Positions 5,470 through 12,549 are shown, numbered from the stretch's first letter. The stretch: DNA of 12,549 nucleotides from Pseudomonadota bacterium (GCA_029777935.1 JAKORH010000220.1:1-12549), one strand, 5' to 3'. Notes: a model not told the origin generated them from the letters alone. Program-made: numbers and translations.

Positions 5470-6336
5470 ATGTGCAACACCTGCGGCTGCGAGTCCGGCG
5501 CGACCCGGATCGACGGTCATCACGTCCATGAACACGCGCACGAGCCGCACGGGCATTCGCATGCGCACGGCGAAGCTGAGCACTCGCATGCGCCGGATCT
5601 GTCGCCGACGCGCAAGCTGCAGATCGAGCGCGACATCCTGGCGCAGAACGACGCCTATGCCGCAGACAACCGGCGCCGGCTCGCCGAGCGCGGCGTGTTC
5701 GCGCTGAATGTCGTGTCCAGCCCCGGCGCCGGCAAGACCACGTTGCTCGTCGAGACGATCCGGCGCCTGGCGGGCGAACTGCCGGTGACGGTGATCGAAG
5801 GCGACCAGCAGACGAGCTTCGATGCCGACCGCATTCGCGCGACCGGTGCGCGCGCGGTGCAGATCAACACCGGCAAGGGCTGCCACCTCGACGCGCACCA
5901 GGTCGGGCACGCGCTCGAGCGCCTGGCGCCGCCCGACGATTCGGTGCTGTTCATCGAGAACGTCGGCAACCTCGTGTGCCCGGCGGCGTTCGATCTGGGC
6001 GAAGCGCACAAGGTGGTCGTGCTGTCGGTCACCGAAGGCGAGGACAAGCCGCTGAAGTATCCCGACATGTTCGCTGCCTCCGATCTGATGCTGCTGGCGA
6101 AGATCGACCTGGCGCCGCACGTGAATTTCGATCGCAAGCGCGCGATCGAATACGCGCGCCGCGTCCGCCCCGGCATCGAGGTGATCGAGGTCTCCGCCAC
6201 GCGCGGGGACGGCATGGACGCGTGGCTGCGCTGGATCCGGCAGGGCGCGGAAGCGGCGCGCGCGCGCCGGCGCGACGAGATCGCGCATCTGAAGCGCCGC
6301 ATCGCCGAGCTCGAAGCGAAGGTCGCGCAGTCGTGA
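5470..6336 (+). CDS. hypB: HypB, nickel-binding GTPase
   Basis: A 288-residue SIMIBI GTPase that drives nickel insertion with HypA. The start MCNTCGCES carries the N-terminal Ni site (C2, C5, C7). Eleven His residues between 17 and 40 form a nickel-storing tract as in rhizobial and C. necator HypB. GTPase motifs: P-loop SPGAGKTT at 84-91, [12 protein letters not shown] near 117, ENVGNLVCP at 163-171 with the Cys of the second metal site, GEDKPLKYP near 189 and KIDL at 211-214. The tail after the GTPase core is a charged, probably helical extension ([18 protein letters not shown]). The start has GAGGAG (5458-5463) 6 bases ahead. The stop overlaps the hypF ATG by one base. Confidence 0.97.
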   Translation: MCNTCGCESGATRIDGHHVHEHAHEPHGHSHAHGEAEHSHAPDLSPTRKLQIERDILAQNDAYAADNRRRLAERGVFALNVVSSPGAGKTTLLVETIRRLAGELPVTVIEGDQQTSFDADRIRATGARAVQINTGKGCHLDAHQVGHALERLAPPDDSVLFIENVGNLVCPAAFDLGEAHKVVVLSVTEGEDKPLKYPDMFAASDLMLLAKIDLAPHVNFDRKRAIEYARRVRPGIEVIEVSATRGDGMDAWLRWIRQGAEAARARRRDEIAHLKRRIAELEAKVAQS

Positions 6337-8714
6337 TGGTCACGCTCGCGCTCGCGCCGCTCGTACAGCGCCATTTCCGCGTGCGCGGGCTGGTACAGGG
6401 CGTGGGCTATCGCCCGTTCGTGTACCGCGTGGCGCGCGAACTGGGGCTCGAGGGCTGGGTGCGCAACGACGGCGAAGGGGTGGAGATCGCACTGCGTGGT
6501 GCGCCGGAACAGATGGCGCGGTTCGAGACGCGGCTGCGCAACGGGGCACCCCGGCTGGCGCGCATCGACGCGATCGAATCGGCCCGGCTGCCCGACGAGG
6601 TCGCCAGCGCGCTCGCGCCCGGCTTCTGCATCGAGGCGAGCCGGCACGGCGCGGTGACGACCGGCGTCACGCCGGACGCTGCGATCTGCGACGCCTGCCT
6701 GGCGGAACTGTTCGATCCCGCCGACCGCCGCTGGCGCTATCCGTTCATCAACTGCACACATTGCGGGCCGCGCTTCACGATCACGCGCGCGTTGCCGTAC
6801 GACCGGCCGAATACCAGCATGGCGCGCTTCCGCATGTGCGCTGCGTGTCAGCACGAGTACGACGCTGCGCTCGACCGCCGCTTCCACGCGCAGCCGAATG
6901 CGTGCCCGGCGTGCGGTCCGGGGCTTGCGCTCATCGAGCGCGACGGCTTGAGCATCGACTGCAGCGACGTGATCGCGGAAACGGCCGCGCGGCTCGCGCG
7001 CGGCGAGATCCTCGCGGTCAAGGGACTCGGCGGCTTTCATCTGGTCTGCGACGCGCGCAATGCGGACGCGGTGGCTCGGCTGCGGGCGCGCAAGCACCGC
7101 GACGAGAAACCGTTCGCGCTGATGTTCGCCAACGCCGCGTCGATCGAGCCATACGCGCGCGTGGAGACGGCTGAGCGCACTGCCCTCGAATCGGTCGAGC
7201 GGCCGATCGTGCTGCTCGACAAGCGCGACAGCGCCGATTCGGTGTTCGCGGGCGCGGCACCGGGCATGCCCATGCTGGGCGTGATGCTGCCGTACACGCC
7301 GTTGCACCATCTGCTGTTCCACGAGGCGGCGCAGCGCCCCGCCGGCACCGGATGGTTGAAGGAGCCGCAGCCGCTGGCGCTGGTGATGACCAGCGCCAAC
7401 CCCGGCGGCGAACCGCTGGTCGTCGGCAACGACGAAGCGCTGGAGCGCCTGGGCTCGATCGCCGATGCCTTCGTGATGCACGACCGCGACATCGTCGTCC
7501 GCTGCGACGACAGCGGGGTGCGAGTGCAGTCGGCGGTCGGCAGTCGGCAGTCGGCAGTCACTGCCGACCGCCGACTGCCGCCTGCCGAGTTTCATTTGAT
7601 CCGGCGAGCGCGGGGCTACACGCCGGCGCCGATTGCGCTGCCGATTTCGGGACCGCCGGTGCTGGCGCTCGGCGCGTATCTGAAGAACACCGCGTGCCTG
7701 ACGCGCGGCGCGCAGGCGTTCCTGTCGCAGCACATTGGCGATCTCGACAACGCGGCGAGCTGCGAAGCGCTGCAGGAGTCGGTCGCGCATCTGCAGGCGG
7801 TGCTCGAGGTGCGCCCGCGCGTGATCGCGCACGACCTGCATCCCGACTTCTTCAGCACGCGCCTGGCGCTGCGGCTGGCCGACGAACTCGCCGTGCCGGC
7901 GATCGGCGTGCAGCACCATCACGCGCACGTCGCGGCCGTGTGCGCCGAGCACGGAGTGACCGGGCCCGTGCTGGGTGTGGCGCTCGACGGCATCGGGCAC
8001 GGCAACGATGGCGCCGCCTGGGGCGGCGAGCTGCTGCGCGTGGAAGGCGCCGCGTGCGAGCGCATCGGTTATCTGCGCGCGCTGCCGCTGCCCGGCGGCG
8101 ATCGAGCCGCGCGCGAGCCGTGGCGCATGGCCGCCGCGGTGCTGCACGCGCTCGGCCGCGCCGAAGAGATCGCGCGCCGCTTCGCGCACCAGTCGGCCGC
8201 GCCGGCCGTGGCCGACATGCTGGCGCGCGACCTGCGCTGCCCGCGCACGACCAGTGCCGGCCGCTGGTTCGACGCCGCGGCCGGGCTGCTCGGCGTGCGC
8301 GAGGTGATGGCGTTCGAAGGGCAGGCGGCGATGCTGCTCGAAGGGCTGGCGCGCGCGCGCGGCGTGGTCGCGCCGGCGCAGGGCGGCTGGCGCATCGACG
8401 CCGGTACGCTCGATCTGCTGCCGCTGGCCGCGCGGCTTGCCGATGAGCGCGACGCGGCGTTCGGCGCGGCGCTCTTCCACAGCACGCTGGCGGCCGCGCT
8501 CGCCGAATGGATCGCGGCGGCGTCGCGCGCAACCGACCTCACGACAGTGGTCTTTGGCGGCGGATGCTTCATGAACGCGGTGCTGTCGCGGCAGCTCGCG
8601 CGGCTGCTCGCCGCGCGCGCGCTGACGGTGCTCGAGGCGCGGCAGGCGCCGCCGAACGACGGCGGTGTGGCGCTCGGGCAGGCGTGGGTCGCGCTGCAGA
8701 AGCTGGATGCGTGA
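6336..8714 (+). CDS. hypF: HypF, carbamoyltransferase, with a repeat-encoded insertion
   Basis: A 792-residue HypF, which makes carbamoyl-adenylate from carbamoyl phosphate and ATP and transfers the carbamoyl group to the C-terminal Cys of HypE, the source of the CN ligands. Domains in order: acylphosphatase (about 10-100; R26 in VQGVGYRPF and N44 in VRNDGEG are the catalytic pair), zinc-finger domain with four CxxC pairs (about 117-195), YrdC-like domain (about 200-390; AVKGLGGFHLVCDA, RKHRDEKPFALM), and Kae1-like domain (about 420-792; HHHAH at 527-531, ALDGIGHGNDG, GGGCFMN at 741-747). It is longer than the E. coli protein (750). About 20 of the extra residues, at 397-415, come from a palindromic repeat at the YrdC/Kae1 junction, in frame. 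It starts on the hypB stop (TGATG). All key residues seen are intact, so it is probably active. Confidence 0.95.
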   Translation: MVTLALAPLVQRHFRVRGLVQGVGYRPFVYRVARELGLEGWVRNDGEGVEIALRGAPEQMARFETRLRNGAPRLARIDAIESARLPDEVASALAPGFCIEASRHGAVTTGVTPDAAICDACLAELFDPADRRWRYPFINCTHCGPRFTITRALPYDRPNTSMARFRMCAACQHEYDAALDRRFHAQPNACPACGPGLALIERDGLSIDCSDVIAETAARLARGEILAVKGLGGFHLVCDARNADAVARLRARKHRDEKPFALMFANAASIEPYARVETAERTALESVERPIVLLDKRDSADSVFAGAAPGMPMLGVMLPYTPLHHLLFHEAAQRPAGTGWLKEPQPLALVMTSANPGGEPLVVGNDEALERLGSIADAFVMHDRDIVVRCDDSGVRVQSAVGSRQSAVTADRRLPPAEFHLIRRARGYTPAPIALPISGPPVLALGAYLKNTACLTRGAQAFLSQHIGDLDNAASCEALQESVAHLQAVLEVRPRVIAHDLHPDFFSTRLALRLADELAVPAIGVQHHHAHVAAVCAEHGVTGPVLGVALDGIGHGNDGAAWGGELLRVEGAACERIGYLRALPLPGGDRAAREPWRMAAAVLHALGRAEEIARRFAHQSAAPAVADMLARDLRCPRTTSAGRWFDAAAGLLGVREVMAFEGQAAMLLEGLARARGVVAPAQGGWRIDAGTLDLLPLAARLADERDAAFGAALFHSTLAAALAEWIAAASRATDLTTVVFGGGCFMNAVLSRQLARLLAARALTVLEARQAPPNDGGVALGQAWVALQKLDA
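7526..7578 (+). repeat. Palindromic repeat inserted in frame within hypF
   Basis: Perfect 19-bp inverted arms, 7526-7544 and 7560-7578, around a 15-base loop. The left side contains the heptamer TCGGCAG repeated in tandem (three copies in 7538-7558). It encodes a Ser/Arg/Ala-rich segment (QSAVGSRQSAVTADRR) between the conserved DDSGVRV and LIRRARGYTPAP of HypF, where E. coli HypF has only a few residues. The heptameric CAGTCGG style is unlike the surrounding hypF coding sequence and looks like a dispersed repeat. Confidence 0.8.
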
Positions 8715-8715
8715 C

Positions 8716-8949
8716 ATGTGCCTGGCAATTCCCGTGCGCGTGGTCGAGAAGAAGGGCGAGGAAACCGCGCTGGTCGATCTGTCCGGCGTGCGCAAGGAGA
8801 TCTCGCTCGCGCTGGTCGACGGTGTGGAGGTCGGCGACTACGTGATCCTGCACGTCGGCTATGCCCTGGCGAAGCTCGATCGCGACGAGGCGGAGCGGAC
8901 GCTCGAACTGTTTCGCGCGGCGGGCTTGGCTGAACCTGTGCCTGAATGA
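8716..8949 (+). CDS. hypC: HypC, Fe(CN)2CO assembly chaperone
   Basis: A 77-residue HypC. It begins MCLAIPVRVV; Cys2 binds the iron in the HypC-HypD complex. The conserved VDLSGVRKEISLALVD and GDYVILHVGYALAKLDRDEAE follow. An ATG at 8707 is in frame, but the Cys must be residue 2 for function, so 8716 is the start, one base after the hypF stop. This is the general HypC, distinct from HoxL at 1427. It partners HypD and can also bind the large-subunit precursor. Unusually, 100 bases separate it from hypD, most of them repeat; in related operons these genes are nearly contiguous. Confidence 0.96.
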   Translation: MCLAIPVRVVEKKGEETALVDLSGVRKEISLALVDGVEVGDYVILHVGYALAKLDRDEAERTLELFRAAGLAEPVPE

Positions 8950-8962
8950 AGATGGAAATGGG

Positions 8963-9034
8963 ACCACAGAGGACACGGAGAGCACCGAGAACTGCGCTCT
9001 TGCTTTCCTCTGTGCTTTCCGTGCTCTCTGTGGT
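8963..9034 (+). repeat. Palindromic repeat between hypC and hypD
   Basis: The left arm 8963-8985 (starting ACCACAGAGGACACGG) pairs with the right arm 9012-9034 (ending GTGCTCTCTGTGGT) at 20 of 23 positions around a 26-base loop. It is clearly less GC-rich than the flanking genes. The ACCACAGAG...CTCTGTGGT ends resemble dispersed repeats seen in diverse bacterial genomes. It starts 13 bases after the hypC stop and ends 15 bases before the hypD ATG. Confidence 0.8.
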
Positions 9035-9049
9035 GAACACGCCTTCGCC

Positions 9050-10207
9050 ATGAAATTCGTGACCGAATTTCGTGACGGCGCGCTGGCGCGGAGGATCGCC
9101 GCGCAGATCGCGGCCGAGGTGCAGCCACAGCGGCGCTACCACTTCATGGAGTTCTGCGGCGGCCACACGCACGCGATCTCGCGCTACGGCGTGAGCGACC
9201 TGCTCCCGGCCGCGGTGCGGATGATCCACGGGCCGGGCTGCCCGGTGTGCGTGCTGCCGATCGGACGGATCGATCTGGCGCTGAAGCTCGCGCTCGAGCA
9301 CAAGGCGATCGTCGCCACCTACGGCGATTGCCTGCGCGTGCCGGCCTCGGGCGGCCTGTCGCTGCTGAAGGCCAAGGCGCGCGGCGCGACGATCGCGATG
9401 ATCTACTCGGCCGCCGACGCGCTGGAACTCGCGCGTCGCAATGGCGGGCGCGAAGTGGTGTTCTTCGCGATCGGCTTCGAGACCACCACGCCGCCCACCG
9501 CGCTCGCCATCCGGAAAGCGGCGGCGGAGAAGCTTGCCAACTTCAGCGTCGTCAGCAATCACGTGCTGACGCCGGCAGCGATCACACACATCCTCGAATC
9601 GCCCGAGGTGCGGCAGTACGGCACCGTGCCGATCGACGGCTTCGTCGGCCCCGCCCACGTCAGCACCGTGATCGGCAGCCGGCCGTACGAGCACTTCGCC
9701 GAGGAGTACGGCAAGCCCGTGGTGATCGCCGGCTTCGAGCCGCTCGACGTGATGCAGGCGATCCTGATGCTGGTGCGGCAGGTCAACGACGGCCGCGCGG
9801 AAGTGGAGAACGAGTTCACACGCGCGGTCACGCGCGACGGCAACGTGAAGGCGCAGCAGCTCGTCGGCGAAGTTTTCGAGCTGTGCCGCAGCTTCGAGTG
9901 GCGCGGGCTGGGCGAGGTGCCGTACTCGGCGCTGGCGATCCGCGCGCCGTTCGCCGCCTTCGACGCCGAACGGAAGTTCGGTCTCGCGACGCGGAAGGTC
10001 GCCGACAACAAGGCGTGCGAATGCGGCGCGATCCTGCGCGGCGTGAAGCATCCGCGCGACTGCAAGCTGTTCGGAAGCGTGTGCACGCCCGAAAGCCCGG
10101 CCGGAAGCTGCATGGTGTCGAGCGAAGGCGCGTGCGCCGCGCATTACACGTACGGCCGCTTCAAGGATGTGCAGGTCGCGCCCCTCACCCCGGCCCTCTC
10201 CCCGTGA
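9050..10207 (+). CDS. hypD: HypD, FeS scaffold for Fe(CN)2CO assembly
   Basis: A 385-residue HypD, the [4Fe-4S] protein on which Fe, CN and CO are put together with HypC. Key residues are present: C36 in MEFCGGHTH, C64 and C67 in HGPGCPVCVLP (equivalent to E. coli C41, C69, C72), GFETTTPPTA, the block GFVGPAHVSTVIG, and the C-terminal FeS cysteines in CECGAILRGVKHPRDCKLFG...VCTPESP. The family ends near EGACAAHYTYGR. Here the last eight residues, PLTPALSP, and the stop codon are supplied by a palindromic repeat starting at 10182, so the native C-terminus has been replaced, probably harmlessly. The start at 9050 has only a weak ribosome site and follows another repeat, so coupling to hypC is probably lost. 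Confidence 0.95.
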   Translation: MKFVTEFRDGALARRIAAQIAAEVQPQRRYHFMEFCGGHTHAISRYGVSDLLPAAVRMIHGPGCPVCVLPIGRIDLALKLALEHKAIVATYGDCLRVPASGGLSLLKAKARGATIAMIYSAADALELARRNGGREVVFFAIGFETTTPPTALAIRKAAAEKLANFSVVSNHVLTPAAITHILESPEVRQYGTVPIDGFVGPAHVSTVIGSRPYEHFAEEYGKPVVIAGFEPLDVMQAILMLVRQVNDGRAEVENEFTRAVTRDGNVKAQQLVGEVFELCRSFEWRGLGEVPYSALAIRAPFAAFDAERKFGLATRKVADNKACECGAILRGVKHPRDCKLFGSVCTPESPAGSCMVSSEGACAAHYTYGRFKDVQVAPLTPALSP

Positions 10208-10333
10208 TCGGGGAGAGGGAGACTCTCCCTCTCCCGCATCGGCGGGGCGAAGGCGGGATATCGCGCAGCGCGAGCTTCGCGCCGCTGAAGCGACAGGCGC
10301 CTGCCAGCGCCTGTCTCCGGAGCGGGGTGAGGG
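10182..10333 (+). repeat. 152-bp palindromic repeat between hypD and hypE, overlapping the hypD end
   Basis: Terminal inverted arms CCCTCACCCC (10182-10191) and GGGGTGAGGG (10324-10333) enclose a perfect hairpin, CCCTCTCCCC (10194-10203) with GGGGAGAGGG (10210-10219), and further palindromes such as GCGCAGCGCGAGCTTCGCGC and AGGCGCCTGCCAGCGCCT. The hypD stop (10205-10207) lies in the first hairpin loop. The same ends occur in the element inside hypX at 12070-12147, so these are two members of one family, this one with a longer interior. Confidence 0.85.
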
Positions 10334-10358
10334 ATAGAGAATTCATTTGGCTGAGAAC

Positions 10359-11429
10359 ATGGACGACCGGCACGGCAGAATCGTGAAACCAGGCTATGTA
10401 CGCCCGCTGGACCTGAAGCACGGCCGCGTCGATCTCACGCACGGCAGCGGCGGGCGCGCGATGGCGCAACTGATCGAGCAGTTGTTCGCTGCCGCGTTCG
10501 ACAACGAGTTCCTGGCGCAGGGCAACGACGGCGCGACGCTCACGCTGCCGATTGGCCGCGTGGTGATGGCCACCGACAGCCACGTCGTGTCGCCGCTGGT
10601 GTTCCCCGGCGGCGACATCGGTTCGCTCGCGGTGCACGGCACGATCAACGACGTGGCCATGATGGGCGCGCGGCCGATCTACCTTGCGGCGAGCTTCATT
10701 CTCGAGGAAGGTTTCGCACTCGCGGATCTCAAGCGCATCGTCGACTCGATGGCCGCCGCCTCGCGCGCGGCCGGCGTGCCGATCGTGACCGGCGACACCA
10801 AAGTGGTCGAGCAGGGCAAGGGCGACGGCGTGTTCATCACCACGACCGGCGTGGGCGTCGTGCCCGACGGTGTGGCGCTGTCCGGCGATCGCGCGCGGCC
10901 GGGTGACAAGGTGCTGCTGTCCGGCACGATCGGCGACCACGGCATGGCGATCATGTCGCTGCGCGAGTCGCTGGCATTCGCGGCCGAGATCGTCTCCGAC
11001 AGCGCGCCGCTGCACACGCTGGTCGAAGCGATGATTCAGGCGGACACGAACCGCGGCCTGCGCGCGCTGCGCGATCCGACCCGCGGCGGATTGGGCACCA
11101 CGCTGAACGAACTCGCCGTGCAGTCGGGCGTGGGCATGCTGCTCGACGAGGCCGCGATCCCGGTGCGGCCGCAGGTGGAGGCGGCGTGCGAATTCCTCGG
11201 CCTCGATCCGCTGTACGTGGCCAATGAAGGCAAGCTGGTGGCGATCGTGGCCGCCGACGCGGCCGAGCGCGTGCTGGCGGCGATGCGTGCGCACCCGCTG
11301 GGGGCCGCGGCTGCGCTGATCGGCGAAGTCATCGAGGACCGCAACCGATTCGTGCAGATGCAGACGCGCTTCGGCGGCCGGCGCATCGTCGACTGGCTGA
11401 CGGGCGACCAGTTGCCGCGCATCTGCTGA
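10359..11429 (+). CDS. hypE: HypE, carbamoyl dehydratase making the CN ligand
   Basis: A 356-residue HypE of the PurM/AIR-synthase-like fold. It receives a carbamoyl group from HypF on its C-terminal Cys and dehydrates it with ATP to a thiocyanate that donates CN to iron. The essential C-terminal PRIC (C356) is intact. Other blocks: LTHGSGGRAM near 26-35, GNDGATLTLPIG, ATDSHVVSPLVFPGGDIG, HGTINDVAMMGA, VTGDTKVVEQGKGDG, DPTRGGLGTTLNELA and VANEGKLVAIV. The start is uncertain: ATG at 10359 gives MDDRHGRIV, and an in-frame TTG at 10347 adds four residues. Neither has a strong ribosome site, and the repeat separates it from hypD by about 150 bases, so its translation probably does not depend on hypD. 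It overlaps hypX by one base. Confidence 0.95.
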   Translation: MDDRHGRIVKPGYVRPLDLKHGRVDLTHGSGGRAMAQLIEQLFAAAFDNEFLAQGNDGATLTLPIGRVVMATDSHVVSPLVFPGGDIGSLAVHGTINDVAMMGARPIYLAASFILEEGFALADLKRIVDSMAAASRAAGVPIVTGDTKVVEQGKGDGVFITTTGVGVVPDGVALSGDRARPGDKVLLSGTIGDHGMAIMSLRESLAFAAEIVSDSAPLHTLVEAMIQADTNRGLRALRDPTRGGLGTTLNELAVQSGVGMLLDEAAIPVRPQVEAACEFLGLDPLYVANEGKLVAIVAADAAERVLAAMRAHPLGAAAALIGEVIEDRNRFVQMQTRFGGRRIVDWLTGDQLPRIC

Positions 11430-12549
11430 TGCGCATCCTGCTGCTGACGCGCAGCTTCAACAGCCTGACACAGCGGCTGTTCGTCGAACTGACCGGGCAC
11501 GGCCATGAAGTCAGCGTCGAATTCGATATCGCGGACAGCGTGACCGAGGAGGCGGCGCAGCGTTTCGCGCCCGACGTGATCGTGGCGCCGTTCATGAAGC
11601 GCGCGATCCCGGAGCGCGTGTGGCGCAGGTATGTGTGCCTGGTAGTGCATCCGGGACCCGAGGGCGACCGGGGTCCCTCGGCGCTCGACTGGGCGATCCT
11701 CGACGGTGCGCGCGAATGGGGCGTCACCGTGCTGCAGGCCGAAGCCGAGATGGATGCCGGCCCGGTGTGGGCGAGCGTGAAGTTCCCGCTGCGGGAAGCG
11801 ACCAAATCGAACCTGTATCGAAACGAGGTGACCGAGGCCGCGGTGACGGCGCTGCTCGCCGCGCTCGAGCGCCTGCAGTCCGGAACCTGGTTGCCATGGC
11901 GCGTTCCGGGGCGCGCGCGGCCGCCGATGAAGCAGGACGCGCGCCGCATCGACTGGACGCGCGACGACACCGCGACGGTGCTGCGCAAGCTGCGCGCCGC
12001 CGACGGCGCGCCGGGAGTGCTGGACGAGTTGTTCGGGGTCGAGTGCTATCTGTTCGATGCAGGCGCTGTCCCTCACCCCAACCCCTCTCCCGGAGGGAGA
12101 GGGGCTTTGCATCCCTCTCCCTCCGGGAGAGGGACAGAGGGTGAGGGAAGCGGCGCCTCGCCTGGGGCGATCCTCGCCCGCGCCGGCGACGGCGTCGTGC
12201 GCGCGACCATCGACGGTGCGATCCGCATCGGCCACTGCAAGCGCGCCGATATCGACGACGCTTTCAAGCTGCCGGTCGCGCTCGCGTTCCCCGCCGAACA
12301 TGCCGCGTTGCCCGCCTGCGGGCTCGGGGACGACGACATCCTCTACGAAGAGCACGGCGCGGTCGGCGTGCTGCACTTCGCCTTCTACAACGGCGCGATG
12401 TCGACCGCGCAGTGCGAGCGCCTGCGCGCCGCGTACGAGCGCGCGCTGGCGCGGCCGACGCGCGCGCTGGTGCTGGCCGGCAGCCCCGACTTCTTCAGCA
12501 ACGGCATCCACCTGAACGTCATCGAAGCGGCCGCGAGTCCCGCCGACGA
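11429..12549 (+). CDS. hypX: HypX, CO-ligand synthesis protein (5' part, with repeat-encoded insertion)
   Basis: The first 373 codons of HypX/HoxX; the frame is open to the window edge. HypX is proposed to make the CO ligand from formyl-tetrahydrofolate by way of formyl-CoA, which allows maturation in air. Residues 1-210 are the formyltransferase-like domain: MRILLLTRSFNSLTQRL, VVHPGPEGDRGPSALDW with H74, and EAEMDAGPVWAS. Residues 214-240 are encoded by a palindromic repeat and are Gly/Pro/Ser/Arg-rich (PSPGGRG, PSPSGRG). After it the family sequence resumes (VVRATIDGAIRIGHCKR), and from about 310 the enoyl-CoA-hydratase-like domain begins (VGVLHFAFYNGAMS, SPDFFSNGIHLNVIEAA). There is no stop or frameshift at the insertion. 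The start overlaps the hypE stop (TGATG). The rest of the second domain lies outside the window. Confidence 0.93.
   Translation, partial: MRILLLTRSFNSLTQRLFVELTGHGHEVSVEFDIADSVTEEAAQRFAPDVIVAPFMKRAIPERVWRRYVCLVVHPGPEGDRGPSALDWAILDGAREWGVTVLQAEAEMDAGPVWASVKFPLREATKSNLYRNEVTEAAVTALLAALERLQSGTWLPWRVPGRARPPMKQDARRIDWTRDDTATVLRKLRAADGAPGVLDELFGVECYLFDAGAVPHPNPSPGGRGALHPSPSGRGTEGEGSGASPGAILARAGDGVVRATIDGAIRIGHCKRADIDDAFKLPVALAFPAEHAALPACGLGDDDILYEEHGAVGVLHFAFYNGAMSTAQCERLRAAYERALARPTRALVLAGSPDFFSNGIHLNVIEAAASPAD
12070..12147 (+). repeat. Palindromic repeat inserted in frame within hypX
   Basis: Terminal arms CCCTCACCC (12070-12078) and GGGTGAGGG (12139-12147) enclose two perfect hairpins: CCCCTCTCCC/GGGAGAGGGG (12082-12091, 12095-12104) and CCCTCTCCC/GGGAGAGGG (12113-12121, 12125-12133), each with a 3-base loop. 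The 78-bp length is a multiple of three and the hypX frame reads through without a stop. It shares its ends and hairpin core with the 152-bp element before hypE. Confidence 0.88.

Noticed and set aside
7526..7578. The tandem TCGGCAG units as a CRISPR or simple tandem array.
   Set aside because: The units are 7 bases with no spacers, and the dominant structure is one 19-bp inverted repeat.
7500..7620. hypF split into two proteins at the repeat.
   Set aside because: The frame is continuous from 6336 to 8714 and conserved HypF blocks flank the repeat in the same frame.
5655..8795. A very long open frame (over 1000 codons) on the minus strand across hypB, hypF and hypC, plus other long antisense frames through the window.
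   Set aside because: Such frames arise opposite GC-rich genes. The translations are Arg/Ala/His-rich with no recognisable domain, and the + strand carries complete, well-matched Hyp proteins over the same bases.
9050..9080. A near-direct repeat AATTCGTGACC / AATTTCGTGACG at the hypD start.
   Set aside because: It encodes the conserved HypD N-terminus (KFVTEFRDG) and is short enough to be chance.
12060..12160. hypX as a pseudogene broken by the repeat.
   Set aside because: Translating from ATG 11429 through the element gives no stop and the family sequence resumes in the same frame on the far side.

Overview
This window is the accessory and maturation half of a membrane-bound (group 1, uptake-type) [NiFe]-hydrogenase operon, read entirely on the + strand. 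The gene order is the one known from Cupriavidus necator (Ralstonia eutropha): hoxZ - hoxM L O Q R T V - hypA B F C D E X. The structural genes hoxK and hoxG should lie just upstream and regulators such as hoxA/hoxB/hoxC may lie downstream; neither is in the window. The very high GC content, the hox gene order and the style of the intergenic palindromes suggest a betaproteobacterium, probably of Burkholderiales. That is an inference, since no rRNA or other taxonomic marker is present.

Layout. 3-209 is the 3' end of hoxZ, the cytochrome b membrane anchor. 227-556 is a HigA-type helix-turn-helix antitoxin-like gene with no HigB toxin beside it, lying between hoxZ and hoxM. 557-800 has no gene; it holds a large palindrome (564-635), an FNR/FixK-like box (686-699) and a second dyad (741-761), so it may be an internal promoter. 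801-5116 carries the hydrogenase-specific accessory genes hoxM (C-terminal endopeptidase), hoxL (HypC-like chaperone), hoxO (HyaE-like), hoxQ (HyaF-like), hoxR (rubredoxin), hoxT (HybE-like) and hoxV (large-subunit-like scaffold). 5109-12549 carries the general maturation set: hypA/hypB (nickel delivery), hypF/hypE (cyanide ligand synthesis), hypC/hypD (Fe(CN)2CO assembly) and hypX (CO ligand synthesis in air), the last cut off by the window end.

How the genes work together. HypF and HypE make the CN ligands, HypX is proposed to make CO from formyl-tetrahydrofolate, HypC-HypD build the Fe(CN)2CO unit, and HoxL-HoxV are thought to pass it to the large subunit. HypA-HypB insert Ni and HoxM then clips the large-subunit tail. 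HoxO, HoxQ, HoxR and HoxT look after the FeS small subunit or protect the assembly in oxygen. Their presence with HypX suggests aerobic or microaerobic hydrogen oxidation. Many genes overlap by 1, 4 or 8 bases, as in a translationally coupled operon.

The biochemical system is well known. What is unusual is how heavily it is peppered with small palindromic repeats. I count seven sites from at least five sequence types: between the HigA-like gene and hoxM, between hoxQ and hoxR, between hoxT and hoxV, inside hypF, between hypC and hypD, between the hypD body and hypE, and inside hypX. Two are in-frame insertions into enzymes, one supplies the last residues and stop codon of HypD, and one has become a 24-codon mini-ORF bridging hoxT and hoxV. 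Together with the lone antitoxin-like gene and the FNR-like box, these are the points worth a second look. I did not find a wholly new system.
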